This document shows, piece after piece, positions 22,969 through 34,606 of a stretch of 64,000 nt of DNA. The notes beneath the pieces were generated by a model. It did no database searches, was not told the origin of the DNA, and saw only the letters and a program-made list of their open reading frames with translations. Source of the stretch: Meconema thalassinum (taxonomy: Eukaryota > Arthropoda > Insecta > Orthoptera > Tettigoniidae); the NCBI GenBank assembly GCA_946902985.2, contig OX336388.2, forward strand, positions 1,508,916,545 to 1,508,980,544, given 5' to 3'. The position numbers were made by a program, and so were the translations under genes. Positions within the stretch are counted from its first letter, which is position 1. Every line of letters starts with the position of its first letter.

Positions 22969-23392
22969 ACCTCGTTGCGTAGTGACTAACATTCCTGGTT
23001 GTCACCGTAGAGGCCCGGATTCGTTTCTCCGACTCTGTCAAGATATTTATTTCTGGTCTGAGGGATGAAACGAGGTACACTCAGCCTCGTGAGGTAAAGC
23101 TGAGAAGAGGAGGGTTAGACTCCCATCTCAGCCATCCTGGGAGTGGGTTTCCGTAGTTTCCCCCACTTCTACTCCAGGCAAATGCTCGGAAGGTTCCTAA
23201 GTTAAGGCCACAGCCGCCCACTTACCAATCCTCACCTGAATTACATATACACACACTAAATGAGCATCACAATAACAGAGGTTATCTGCCAAATTTTATA
23301 TATACATACACACACGCGCGCGCACACATTCAAGTACACGGGACTACAAGACCAAGGTGTCAAAAAGCCCCTAAATCAATCATCAACAACGA
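22969..23392 (+). mobile_element. SINE family S2, most complete copy
   Basis: The head has an A-box-like CGTTGCGTAGTGACTAAC and a B-box-like GGCCCGGATTCGTTTCTC. The body has TTCTGGTCTGAGGGATG, CCTCGTGAGGTAAAGCTGAG and CTCCAGGCAAATGC. The tail has TACATATACACACACTAA, TAACAGAGGTTATC, CAAGTACACGGGACTACAAG and AGCCCCTAAATC. A (CA)n/(CG)n stretch interrupts the tail. From 23393 to 23690 no feature is recognised. Confidence 0.75.
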
Positions 23393-23702
23393 TATGTTTT
23401 GAGTCTGCAACACTATTACTTTTATTATGGAAAGCTTCATATTCAACGCTGTTGTGATTTTGCATTGCTTTACCCGCCAAGAATTAAAGGGAATATGCTC
23501 GATGTATAAAGCTACTGTATTCATTCTGTCTGCTTGAATTCATTTTTTTTTCTGAGTGCAACGGGATGCTGATAGCAATGCTCCATATTAAACGCTATCT
23601 ATTCCTGCTACCAGATACAGTTCCACCAATAGATTCTCAGACTTAAAGTTGTGAGTGTCAACACCATGGGGTGTAATCGAAAGCATTGATTCACGCCAGT
23701 TG

Positions 23703-24209
23703 GTTGGCTGGTTCCTTAGTTTAGGGGCTGTGACAACACGGACATATAGCCCCGTGTACTTAGGGTGTGTGTAAAATCTGTCTGATAACCGGTGTTAATT
23801 GTGATGACTGTATTAGTGTGTGCTATCTGTTTTTATTTCAGGTAAGGACTACAGACGATAATTTCAAGTAGTTCTTACTTTCGCCACCAAATGCTACCGT
23901 CCACGACACCTAGCTATGAACTTGGCTACTGTTTGATGCCATCGCTACCAGCGTCTGGTGACGAACGTTGGAACTTTATTAATCAAACCTAACCTACAAA
24001 TTTGCTTCACACAATTTTTGTTAGTGGAATGTTCTTTTACATGCCATAAATCTATGACATGGGCCCACCGGATTTACTTCACCTCCGATGGAACGCACAC
24101 TGAGGGATTTTTAACGCTCTTACAAAATCCGACAACTCCGGCCGGGTTTAAACCCGTGACCTTGTGCATAGAGGCTCAGCATGCTTCCAACTACGCCACC
24201 GAAGCCGCC
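23703..24209 (-). mobile_element. SINE family S1, full length with target duplication
   Basis: The 12-bp TCACGCCAGTTG lies at 23691-23702 and at 24210-24221. On the minus strand the head has an exact pol III A box (TGGCGTAGTTGG) and a near B box (GGGTTTAAACCCG). The body contains CATGTCATAGATTTATGGCA, AGCTAGGTGTCGTGGACG and the tail TACACGGGGCTATATG ... GGAACCAGCCAACCAA. The length is 507 bp. From 24222 to 24571 no feature is recognised. Confidence 0.9.
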
Positions 24210-24571
24210 TCACGCCAGTTGATGAACTATGTGTGTTCATTAGGATGTTACTTCAACGAACAATGCTGGAAAAAAGTTGTCGTTTCTTTGTCCAGAGAGT
24301 GTCTCTATACACCACGCTAGTCAAAACAGCTTCATATATTATATGTTGTTGGTCACGTACATCTATACTTTGGGGCGTAGATAGGATTTGCATTGTAAAT
24401 AATCCCAACGTGTTAGCATTGCTTCTGGATACGCAGGGCAAAATCGTGCTATAATGTGAATCTTGTGAAATTGAAGCTGTATTACAGTAGGCACATTCAA
24501 GGAAAGAAAAGTATTCATTCATTTCTGATTCGGAACTACTTGATTCAATATTGTGATCAACAAGGAAAGAA

Positions 24572-24712
24572 AACAAGATGTATGGTCAGGAACATGTAGC
24601 CTACTTTCTGCTAATTATATGAGAAGGCTATAACTATTACTCTTTTTCCTTATCAAGGAGTAAACTTGAATATTGGTTGTAGTAGCTTGTTGAAATACAA
24701 CGTGTTGTTTGC
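24572..24712 (-). mobile_element. ATIR element 3' end fragment H6
   Basis: From the right the minus strand reads TTTCAACAAGCTACTACAAC, then AGAAAGTAGGCTACATGTTC and the terminal CTTGTT (24577-24572). It matches the last 130 bp of H3 and the fragment at 28865-29010. Confidence 0.7.
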
Positions 24713-24861
24713 ACGTTGTTTGATGGATTGATTGTTATTTGACGGGGCGGAACAGTGAGGCCATCTTTCCTCTATTATACGTTATACTATGCTAACGATT
24801 TTCCTTACTTCCATTACCGTACTATCTTAAGCTATTATCGACTTCTTAACTCAACGCGGTA

Positions 24862-24899
24862 CCTAAGTCGAGTGGTCTAGATGCTTGTCTCTCAGCCAT

Positions 24900-24932
<33 letters not shown>

Positions 24933-25290
24933 TCGTATGGCCTCAGGTGCTGGGTGCAAGCTTTGTTATTTGACACCCAGAGGGCAGCTTGCATGTCGAA
25001 TTTAGTTGTCCTTGGAACGCTATGAAAGTCAAGGAGGTTAGATATCTAAGCTCCTTTACACTATAGCGCTTTCTAGTAGAGAAAGGAGGAACTTTTATGT
25101 TGGCTGAAAATCCCGAGTATATTTTGCCATTATGAACACGGCCTACTGAATTAAAATGGGTTCTTCAACATGCCAACAACGTATGACATGCATGCTGTGA
25201 TTTTTGTCGCCTTTCAAAAATCACTTACCTGCTAGCTTGGGGTTAGAAGTCCGACACGATAACCACTCACCCACCGTGGCAAGCTGTTTA
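24862..25290 (+). mobile_element. tRNA-headed repeat with internal (TAA)n
   Basis: TCGAGTGGTCTAGATGC resembles a tRNA D-arm. It is followed by (TAA)n at 24902-24932, TCGTATGGCCTCAGGTGCTG and a non-coding body. At 25250-25285 the minus strand carries another tRNA-like stretch (GGTGAGTGGTTATCGTG). Probably two SINE heads in opposite orientation. 25291-25507 shows nothing recognisable. Confidence 0.45.
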
Positions 25291-25507
25291 GCCGGGGTAC
25301 GATTAGATAAAACTTTTGTTTTTATTTGTCTTTTCCTATATTTGTTGTTTTACAATCACCCATATAATTGAATATAGTGCGTAGTTTCAAAAGGAAATAA
25401 ATAAGAATTACACAGCACGTTTTATTGCAGAGGCTAGTTCATTGGCTGAGGATTCCTACACCCGTCCCTTAGCAAAACAATACATTGCCTACTAGTAACA
25501 TAAAGAA

Positions 25508-25545
25508 CTAGCGGACCCATGCGAGAACTCTCGCATAATGGGTTG
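25508..25545 (-). mobile_element. 3' terminus of another Helitron
   Basis: The minus strand ends with an 8-bp stem ATGCGAGA/TCTCGCAT, then GGGTCCG and CTAG (25511-25508), with host A at 25507. The body, extending rightward, and the 5' end are not recognisable; 25546-25894 holds nothing I can assign. Confidence 0.6.
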
Positions 25546-25894
25546 TGTGCGTCCATGTGTACAGACTACCCGCCCGGCCCTAGTGCTATGCGGGCTGTAC
25601 GTGACATAGTTCTGCCAGAGGCTATCGTCATGTTTATTTGTTTTAAAACACTTGATAAACAAATAATATATTTCCGTTGACTTTTCGAGAATTGCAAGAT
25701 TTTTCCTGTATTATTTAGACGATTTGGAAGATTTTGGTACAGACCACACCTTCTAACTCCCTCTGGTTGAGGAGACTGAGTTAAGTGAAACATACACCTT
25801 AGCGTAATATATATTAAGACTATTTGGTTTACGTGTCAAAAGCTATGTTGGCTGTAGTAGACTCTACCTTGATTTAAGGACAACGAGGTAAATC

Positions 25895-26135
25895 ACTGTG
25901 GTAGCGCGTAGAAATATGTGGTGCTATAAGCATATATAATATTTTCCATTGCAAAATACACACTATACAGTATATGCTTAATATTATAACGTCTGAATAA
26001 TTAAATAACAATAAATATAAGAAATCACGTATTAAAACTAACTCTGCCTGGATTCAAACCCCAGTCCTACGGATGAGAGTCGACCACGCTAACCCCTTGG
26101 CTAAATCTGATCATTGCGAGTAGAATGTTATCATT
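25895..26135 (-). mobile_element. SINE family S3
   Basis: The minus strand has a tRNA-like head (TTTAGCCAAGGGGTTAGCG, an A box; then GGGGTTTGAATCCAGGC, a B box). An AT-rich body follows, including ACGTTATAATATTAAGC-type sequence and TTTTGCAATGGAAAATAT. Copies lie at 29385-29625 and, without the head, at 33425-33520. Confidence 0.65.
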
Positions 26136-26211
26136 AGCCTTAAATACAACTGCCTAGCAGATAATGTCATGGAACAAACGATTTCGTCAGCATAGCTTTT
26201 ATTATTGTAAC

Positions 26212-26330
26212 CGTCTGTGAATGATGTAGACCATTAAATTCGGTTTCGTCATTTTGAATTGATAGGAGGGACAGTCATTCACACATACACACAGGCAGAA
26301 ACACCAACTTCTTTTTTTTGTGCAAAAATC
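26212..26330 (-). mobile_element. ATIR element 5' fragment H8
   Basis: AATTCGGTTTCGTCATTTTG, GAATTGATAGGAGGGACAG and a short (CA)n tract match the 5' region of H2 and H9. The tip is eroded and runs into a GAAA repeat. Confidence 0.55.
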
Positions 26331-26342
26331 AAATTTATGCTC

Positions 26343-26462
26343 AAATGAAAGAAAGAAAGAAAGAAAGAAAGAAGGCAAAAATAGGAAAGCAAGAAAGAAG
26401 GAAAGGAAGGAAGGAAGGATTAAAGGGAAAGAAAGGAACAAAGAAAGAAAGAAAGAAAGAAA

Positions 26463-26499
<37 letters not shown>

Positions 26500-26640
26500 G
26501 GAAAGAAAGAAACAGTGAATGAAAGAAAGAAAGAAGGAAATAAAGAAAGGGAAAGAAACAGTGAAAGAAAGAAATAAATGAAGAAAGAAAAAATAACAAA
26601 GAAAGAAAGAAAGTGAAAAAAAGACAGAAAGAATAAAGAA
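26343..26640. repeat. (GAAA)n microsatellite, about 300 bp
   Basis: GAAA/GAAAGG units with point changes. The Lys/Arg/Glu-rich and Phe/Ser/Leu-rich ORFs here are artefacts. Nothing is recognised from 26641 to 26967. Confidence 0.97.
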
Positions 26641-26967
26641 AGTAAAGGCGTTGTGTCAGCAACATAAATAAATAAATGAACAATCAAATGAATACATACT
26701 GTACATAAATAAATTAGATGGGTGGATAGATGAATAAACAATTAATAATTAATAATTGATAATTTAAAAAAAAATGAAGGAGCAAAGAAAGAGCAAGGTG
26801 TTCCATTTACAGAATATAGCATACTTTCTCTTAAATTTATGAGAATACTTATATATATATTGGCAGTATATTCTCGAGTACTTTCTACGGGTGTGATAGA
26901 CATAACATTTTATTTATGTGGAAAGCTCCCTCACCAAAAAAGACCATGGCTAAAAATAAAAAATAAA

Positions 26968-28698
26968 GTCAGGTCAAGACCTAAGCGGTCCCTTTGATGT
27001 TCTGGTCTGTGAAAAGGCTAACGCGCAAGGAAATAGTTCCCAATTTTTCTGCTTGTTTTTGCAGTACAAGATGTTTCAGCGCATGTTGCTATGTTTCGAT
27101 AAACTGGCTAGATTACTTTTAAGAAATTCCTTGGTATAAATCTATGAATAAATTGATCATTTTCTCGTTAACTGGGAGCTGCACCAACCTTGCTTTTCAT
27201 GTGATTAACTGTGTGCGCTAATATTGCTTGTAGTGGTATTTTATACGATAGGCAGAGTAATTCGGTACGAATTTGATATTATATTATATTTCGTTCTGTA
27301 TAAACCTTGTTTGAGCTGCAAAAGAGTAACCGACTCATTCAATGTTGTGGCAAATCAGGTTCAAACGTTGGCAATACTGTTACGATTGCACGGACTTCAA
27401 GATGGCTCCTTCAAGTAGACAACGTGTTCAAACTGCAGCTGTAAAGCTTGAATCACCAACAAAATACTTCAAAAAATAATAAAAGTGGGGAGAAGTTCAG
27501 TAAAAGGTGCAAACAAATGATTTTAAATGTATATACTGTAGTAGGTTGAGGGTTGACAATCCAGAGTGGACAGTAGAAGAGTTGGTGAAGAAGACTGCAT
27601 ACTTGACTGGCGTTTCGACATTCAGTGTTTACTCGGTGCGCGCTGAATTCAAAGCTCATGGTGAGTCTCCGGCGAGAAGTCAGCCGGCGTCACAAGGAAA
27701 GGGGGTTCATGTGTCCCAGTATTTAGAATTTTGTTCTGTGTGGAATTCATACGAAAGTGCTTTCTTCTTTTTCTCAAGAATGAAATTCCAACTGTGACGA
27801 AAGTGACAGTGAAAGTTAATGGTGATAGTGATAGTAGTGAATCATCTGACGGCGGTCTCAGTGGAATAGAAGCAATGGAGGAAGATTAGCGACAACATCT
27901 GTAAGTTATATACACATGTTGTATCCTAACATTTAATCTTATTTATAGGAAAGTGTTTACTTCTCAGTAGCCTATGTCAGCTCAACCGAAAATATATAGC
28001 CTACTCGCAATGTTTTGTAATGACATTTTGATGTTGGCTAATCCGCATATACACCTGACAGTATTATTTTCCTATGCGCGGTATAATTATTATTTTGTTT
28101 TATAATTACCCTCCACTTCACGTTACAGTTAAGTCTTTGTACTAACAGTAGATCATTCTGCCTTCTGATTCTCAAGAGTACGTGTCGTAACCCTTCAAGG
28201 AAGCAGCTGTTTCTCCCCGTCAACTTTCGATCTTTTCCAAGATAAGATGCTGACGGATGACAAATAAGCAATTAGTTGGTTCATAGGGTTCAAGGACACA
28301 CGTCATTTCGTCTTCTTATATCACTCATCGTTCATGTGTCATTCCTCGCCTAACACAAATAATGTTATAATGTTTTAAATAATCGCACGTTAACATAAAA
28401 CTACAAGCATCCTTTTTTTTATTAACACAGAGCCTCGGGTTTCGACACGATAGGAAAACATATTTGGTTCAGTGAATATGCCGTAGATAAATTCGTAATT
28501 GAAGTGAATCAAAGGTCCGAACGCAATAAAGTCGTTTGTGGTTAAGGTAGATTCAAACACTCGATCAGATGTGCGCCATGTTGAAAACACAAGACGGGTC
28601 AGAGAGAAAAGATGCGCGGAGGGACAGAGAGAGAAGATGCGCGGAGGGACAGAGAGAGCAGATGCGCGGAGGGATATTTTCCTCAGGTCTTGACCTGA
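26968..28698. mobile_element. Putative DNA transposon with 15-bp inverted ends
   Basis: GTCAGGTCAAGACCT begins at 26968 and its reverse complement ends near 28698. No clear target duplication is seen. The 15-bp sequence is itself nearly palindromic, so the match could be coincidental. The interior holds the helix-turn-helix-like ORF fragment at 27395-27890 and, near the right end, a short tandem repeat (GACAGAGAGAGAAGATGCGC) at 28610-28670. Confidence 0.35.
27395..27890 (+). pseudogene. Transposase-like N-terminal fragment (helix-turn-helix)
   Basis: A reading beginning at ATGGCTCCTTCAAGTAGACA (27399) is interrupted by tandem stops near 27477. The frame at 27507-27797 has EELVKKTAYLTGVSTFSVYS, which looks like the helix-turn-helix of an IS630/Tc1-like transposase N-terminus (TGVS...V). 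Just beyond, in another frame, NEIPTVTKVTVKVN and an acidic Ser-rich end (DSDSSESSDGG) close the reading. There is no DDE catalytic core. A relic or a domesticated-like fragment is equally possible. Assignment rests on one motif. Confidence 0.3.
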
Positions 28699-28864
28699 CG
28701 TGGGGTATACAAGTTATATAATACAACGAGGTGATTGGGGAGTGAAAGCCTCAAATCCCGGGAGCTAGAAGATGACATGGCAATGCCAGGTGAGGCATCG
28801 GTTTGGTGATTCACTTGCTGAAGTAGATATTTCATAATCCAGCTCCATAGAACACATAACAACA

Positions 28865-29010
28865 AACAAGATGTTCAGTAAAGAACATATACTGTAGCCT
28901 ACTTTCTCCTAAATGCATGGGTATAGTTATAACTCAGTCCTTTTGAAGGAGTATAATTGAATGTTGGTTGTAGTAGCTTGTTGAAATACAACATGCTATA
29001 TGGATATTAT
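28865..29010 (-). mobile_element. ATIR element 3' end fragment H7
   Basis: AACAAGATGTTCAGTAAAGA at the left is the reverse complement of the H3 terminus. TAGCCTACTTTCTCC and the continuation to GTAGTAGCTTGTTGAAATAC match H3 and H6. 28699-28864 shows no feature. Confidence 0.75.
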
Positions 29011-29019
29011 ACGTTGATT

Positions 29020-29345
29020 GATTGAATCCTCACCTGAATTACATATACACACACTAATACAGCCTTCGCAATAACACAGGTTATCAGACAAAATACAACA
29101 CTCACCCAAATTCATGGGGCAAAATGACCATGATGTCCATGCATCTCAAATGAAACAACAACAACAGCTTCCTACCCAAATCCCTCCTCATATAAAAGTA
29201 CACATACAACAGTAGTAAGCCTACAGACATCACAGTGACACAGGTTATCAGACAACTTCTACACACACCCAAGTACACGGGGCTACAAGACCATGATGCC
29301 GCCAAACCCCTAAAGAATCAATAACAAAAACAACAACAACAATAG
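29020..29345 (+). mobile_element. Two SINE 3' tails in tandem
   Basis: TGAATTACATATACACACAC ... ACACAGGTTATCAGAC ... ATTCATGGGGC is followed at about 29210 by a second tail with ACACAGGTTATCAGAC, CCAAGTACACGGGGCTACAA, CCCCTAAAG and a final (AAC)n (29325-29340). Heads are missing. Confidence 0.65.
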
Positions 29346-29384
29346 GCTCTACCGCGGATAAGGGACAACGAATTTTAATCGATG

Positions 29385-29625
29385 TAGTCGATTGTTGAAA
29401 TATGTGGTGTTAAGTATATATACTGTATATAATATTTCGATCGCAAAAACACACTGTATATGCTTAACGTTTTAACGTGTGAGTAGTTATAAATCAATAA
29501 ATACAGCAAAAAAATGCGAATTAGTTGAACCTGTTGGAAATTGAACCAGGGAACTCCAGGTTACGAGTCGGAGACGCTACCATTGAGCTAAAATCGCTTA
29601 ATGCAAACATTGCGTTAATAACATC
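29385..29625 (-). mobile_element. SINE family S3 with intact pol III boxes
   Basis: The minus strand head has TTTTAGCTCAATGGTAGCG (exact A box) and CCCTGGTTCAATTTCCAAC (exact B box). The AT-rich body ATATACTGTATATAATATTT and the phrase CGCAAAAACACACTGTATAT match 25895-26135. Confidence 0.75.
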
Positions 29626-29689
29626 TTCTTTAAAGGAAGGAACATCAAAATTACAAATAATACAGTTTGCTATTCAGCAGCAGAGACAC

Positions 29690-31885
29690 CCATAAAAAAA
29701 AACACTGTCCTGTTACAGCAACTTTTGAGATAAAGGGAACTAATGATATAACTCACACCAGTAGGATCACAAAGCACTACTCAAGGAAAATAGATACAAA
29801 CGTTCTGAGTCGTAACCAGGACGACTTAAGGGATCTAGAAATCAAGATAAAAGACAAAGACCTAGAATCGGCAGCCTCGATCTTCGAGAAATTACTTCAA
29901 AAATCACGAAACTGGTTTAATCAAATTTGTTACCAGTTGAGGCAAAGAGTCCTGCAAGCTCTCCATGCAGCAAAAATTAGTAATAATGAAGGTGACCTCA
30001 AAACCTACAGTACTCTCATAAATAATATAAGAACCTTCTAAAAAAGACACGGAGTGATTATATAGAGATTGAAGCCAACAGGATGGTGGAAGAGGCAGAA
30101 GCAAATCCTTATTAGCATTGGAACCACGAAAAGCAGAAACAGCCGGAAAAATAGAGATGCAAGATACTGAATCAACAAGGATCAATAGTAGCCTATGAAA
30201 CTATTATCAATAAATAGGCTGCAGTAACAATCACGAACAATTTCACAGTGGAAGAAATTCAAGCCTCCTCTTCAAAACTGAAAAACAAGGAAGCTGCAGG
30301 ACCTGATGGCTTTTTAATGAACACCTAAAGACATCCTCTGATATACTACTTCCAGCTCCTACGGCCATTTTTAACCTCTGCTTACACTCTGGAAATATCC
30401 CAATGATATGGAAAACATCTACATTGAAACTGCTGTACAAAGGGACTCAAATTCCTACCGAGGGACAGCCCTCGAGAACAATATTTTTAATTTATTAACA
30501 AAACTAATGGCAAAATGGCTCACGGATGAAATCAAAAAGAAAACCCCGGAGGAGCAGCTTGGCTTCCACTTCCAGAGAGGAAAAAGCACTATTCATGCAA
30601 TCAAGAACCCGATAGATGACACTGAAATCACTATATGATCTTTCAGAGGGAAATTCCATGCCATCTTTATAGATTTCACGAAGGCATTTGACAGTCTAAA
30701 GAGAACCGTCATATCTTCGAAACTAGACCAGATAGTTGAGAGAAACAAGGACCTAGTCATTCTGATCCACAACATACTGAGGAACAACTACATCAGAGTC
30801 AAGGACAACTTTACAATTTCGCAATAAATTACGCAAACTAATGGCATACTCCAGGGGGACCCTCTCAGCCCCTTACGGTTCAATGTAGCCACATACGATG
30901 TTGTACAGGCAATAAGGAAAGACGCAAAAGTGGTTCAGATATATATTTACGCTAATGACATAGTTATAGGGTCACAAGGCATTAAGGAACTTCAAAACGG
31001 TATAACAGCTCTAATAAAATGGGCTGATCGAAATGACTTACAAATCAATTCAACAAAGACAGAACATTTATGGTCTTCAGGAAGGGAAGCCATCTATCAC
31101 CACAGGAGACCGTATTTCTACACCAAGAACCTATCCGAACTGTGAATAAATTCAAATATTTAGGACTAACTCTTCAAACAACTGTGCATTCATTTCGAAT
31201 CCACACATCACAACGAGCAGTAGCAGCCACAAACGCTATATAGCCTATGACATACAACCAATAACTAGACTCTGAAAAACTGCCATGACCCCCTTTGAGG
31301 CCAAAATTGTCCCTATTCTCATGTATGGAATAGAGAAAACATGGGGGAAAGCTGCGATATAGAGACCTCCGCTCTAAAGAAAATGTCAAAACTCGCTTCC
31401 TGAAGGTCGCTCTCGGAATCTCAAAGTTCACCAGGTCAAGATTAGCCTATGAACTCGCAAGAGAATCCTTCCTAATACAGGTTCTAAGATAGAAATATGA
31501 CTTGCCGTCTACAAACAGCGGGGAAACATTGCTGGATGACAGGGAACAGAAAAGGAAGGATATCCGGCATGAATTTTTCACATCTGAAGCTATGCTCGAC
31601 AGATCGTGGACTGGTACAAACGAGGAACATCGCCACTTTGTGAATTCGATGGCAGGGCACGGATATCACCACAAAGTGTGCACTTTATCGTATCACCACG
31701 ACACAGGACCCGAATGCATGTGTAAACTCTGTGATCAGCACTGTGCCCGATATCCATGTTGTGACATGCAATAAACGTGTGGAGTCAATAGTAGTCGATT
31801 GCCAGAACTGACATTTCTTCAGTCTAATTATGTATTCTTATTTTTGCACAGATTGTGCGCGTTTCTTTCAATAAATAACAGGTTT
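29690..31885 (+). pseudogene. LINE family A: reverse transcriptase with C-terminal zinc knuckle, decayed
   Basis: An upstream segment (29690-30041) is rich in charged helices. RT landmarks follow in shifting frames: AAGPDGF-like sequence near 30298, SYRGTALENNIFNLLTKLMA, FTKAFDSL, QGDPLSP (about 30852-30872), and YIYANDIVIG, in which the catalytic YADD is changed to YAND. WADRNDLQINSTKTE, KFKYLGLTL and FEAKIVPILMYGIEKTW follow. The C-terminus (31502-31774) has HFVNSMAGHGYHHKVC and CMCKLC. The 3' UTR ends TCAATAAATA. Several frameshifts and stops plus the YAND change make it inactive. The N-terminal endonuclease is absent. The clade is uncertain. The 3' end recurs at 5954-6292. Confidence 0.8.
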
Positions 31886-32140
31886 AGTATAACTGCCTAG
31901 AATATTTGTTCTTGCAATGAACGATTTCTGCCGATTTTGTAAACCATTTGATACTAAATATGTATTATTTTGTTCAGTACATTCCTAATAAGATATAAAC
32001 TTATGAAGTTATGGAAATATATTGATTTACAAGCAAACAAGAGGAAATTTTTCAAATACACCCTAGGCATGGGCTCACTAACTGGCCGGTATAGAGCGCA
32101 TATCGCATCTAGTAGGTTGCTAGTAGATGCCACTCATGTA

Positions 32141-33396
32141 GGGGAGAGTCGGTCAAAACAGGGTACTTAAAAACAAAGTGGCATATCTTATGAACTTGTT
32201 GTACTAATGTGTTACATTTTTAAGGACTAGTGGTATAATATATCTACTTACAAATGGTAGTGAAGAAAATAATTTAAAAAAAGCGTAACCGTAAATTGTT
32301 TATTTATATAAATGTTTGTCCAGTACCCCGTTTTATCAGACTAGTTGTTTAAAACAGGGTACTGGATTTAAAGTGAACATTACAAAATAGAAATACATTT
32401 TACAAACATTGAAATTCACTTCATGTACAATAATCGCATTTATACGGTTCATCAACTTCATCATCAATGCCGGCACACTATTCATGAGCCCGTTCACCAC
32501 ACTTATAACACTTGACCCAGCCTTCTTCAGACTTTGAATTACCGTAGTGAAGAGTTCATTACAATAAATGCAAGTTGCGTTATTATTTTCTCATTCCTCC
32601 TCTGACGAGGTGTTATACTCCTGCACTTTTCTAACTTTCTTTGATGTCTGCTTTACGACATTTGTGACGTCAGAAGGCCTAAATCTGGGAGATTGTGACA
32701 CCATTTGAAGCTCCCTTTTGGGAGTCTTCTCCGTTTTCATAGATGAACTTAATTCTTCCTTGTAAGGGGAACTTGTCAGAATAGCTGTCTTTTCTCTTCG
32801 TCTATAGGTTAGCTTTCGGCACTGTTTTTATGTCTTTCGGAGAGACTTGGAAAGCTGAAGTCCAAGGCTTAGGCCTAACTGACTGAGAAGACCCTGATGT
32901 GGGTGGAACAGATGATTTTCCGACTGATGGCTCAGATAGAGATCCCGAAGACCTTTGTCCAATGGCTGGTCTGATAAAACGGGCTACTACCCTGTTCTAT
33001 CCAACTTAGTGGTACCCTGTTTTACCCAACAACACCCTGTTAGGAGCAAGTGAAATTCTACAGCACATAAACCGATCATTCGTTTTGAAACACCTACAAT
33101 TAACTAGTGCAAACAATGTTTAATTTATATCATCTTTACCTTACAGTCTTCAGAATTGGGTCTTGGATATATAAGCACACAATTTACAGGCGGATATTAT
33201 AACACAACACTGTAAAATAGGTTTTACTCCTGTGAGAACGCACGCTTGCACCCTACAGATTGCAACTTCTCTAAGAATGAAGGTCATCAAGTGAGATAGA
33301 GGTTAGTATGTTCACCGGAAGATGTCACCATATTCCAGACGAGAAAACAATGGTACCCCATTTCATCAGACTACCCTGTTTTATCAGACTCTCCCC
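32141..33396 (-). mobile_element. pogo/Tigger-like transposon derivative keeping a PHD-like transposase tail
   Basis: The ends are inverted copies of GGGGAGAGTC with AAAACAGGGTA close by, and TA lies on both sides (32139-32140 and 33397-33398). CCCTGTTTTA-type motifs recur near both ends. On the minus strand, ending at 32421, a reading with a few stops and shifts encodes a Ser/Pro/Lys-rich stretch and then WVKCYKCGERAHE, CAGIDDEVDE and YKCDYC. That Cys/His pattern is like the PHD-type finger at the C-terminus of many insect pogo/Tigger transposases. The DDE domain and CENP-B-like region are missing. Confidence 0.75.
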
Positions 33397-33424
33397 TACA
33401 TCCAGTGGACCATGTTGTTTAATG

Positions 33425-33520
33425 AAATATATATTTTCCATCGCAAAATGCACAATATAACACTCTATTTAATAACGTCTCAGTACTAAGAAACAATGAA
33501 TATAAAGAAAACTTTACGAG
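33425..33520 (-). mobile_element. SINE S3 body fragment
   Basis: ATATATTTTCCATCGCAAAA, TGCACAATATAACAC and AATAACGTCTCAGTACTAAG match the S3 bodies at 25900 and 29390. The head is absent. 33521-33760 shows nothing else. Confidence 0.55.
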
Positions 33521-33759
33521 CATTACAGTAGTCGCATATGATGTGTAACATCTGACATAGAAGAAACCTCACGTGAAATTGTTGATACAACGGCATTTTA
33601 TACTATTATTTGTACAAATATTAATCTATTGTAAAAGGGAGTGTTTTACAGATATTGTAGTTTATAATTCGGAACTCATTATATTGATGGTTTGTAGCTT
33701 CCACCAGCACTAGCCTAAATAAAGAATACGATATGGATCAACTAGATTAATAGACACGA

Positions 33760-34240
33760 CACCGCTCATAACCTTAAATTCCTTATAAATAGGCCAACTT
33801 GCGAGTAAATGCAATGTGCACAGCAGTAGATCATGAAAGGCTTGCCCAGTTCCTGGACCTCTTGATTCACAGACCAACACGTAATTTCATATGGATTCTG
33901 TTAAAATGAGTCATATAGATATGATAAATATCGTTTAAAATGATAATCTGGTTGCAAAAATATCCATCCCGTCCGGGATTCGAACCCAAGGTCTCTAGAT
34001 TTTCAGTCAAAGACGCTAACACCACGGCTATTTCGACCACGCAAATATTGAGCACAAGATGGTGACTTGTTTTCAAGTACCAATAATACTGCATTGCGGA
34101 ATTAAGTTTCATTTAAATTATGCTTGTTTCGATAATGTTCCTGCGTGAAATTGAGTTTAAAATACCTTATGAATAGGCCCTCTTGTGAGTAAAGTGACTG
34201 TGTTCAGCAATAGTTCATGAAGGCTTGCCTAGTTCCCATA
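33760..34240 (-). mobile_element. tRNA-headed repeat between two direct repeat blocks
   Basis: On the minus strand 34040-33965 has TAGCCGTGGTGTTAGCG and GGGTTCGAATCCCGG, i.e. tRNA-like A and B boxes. On either side, TAGGCCAACTTGCGAGTAAA ... AAGGCTTGCCCAGTTCC (33790-33850) is repeated at 34168-34230. 34241-34606 shows nothing recognisable. Confidence 0.55.
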
Positions 34241-34606
34241 TAAACACAACGATATATATTATATTGATGACTGCATTACCGTTGTGTGGGTTAATATTAG
34301 AATAGCCATTGTGCAGAAACATAATACCGGCATTGCCGATTACTTACAATGTTTCATATTAAATCATATCATCATTTAAATACTGATACGAAGACTTCGA
34401 CCATGTGCCATGTGCTTTGTGTTTCAATCAGTTGACACCAGAGTTCGCATGAGCGTTTACCGTCAAAATGACAGTGTTGAGCAAAGTTACTTGGCGAGTG
34501 GATGCCGATCACTTTTATCCAGAGATTGAAAAACAGTCTCTTAATAAATCATAATTGTTTTCAGCAAAGATGATATAATGTTTTTTTTTACACCAAAGAA
34601 CGACAA

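Noticed and set aside
22758..22989. Overlapping 70- and 75-codon ORFs on both strands
   Set aside because: No motif; overlap with a tRNA-like SINE head; length expected by chance.
26202..26741. 179-codon Phe/Ser/Leu-rich minus ORF and Lys-rich plus ORFs
   Set aside because: Translations of a GAAA microsatellite.
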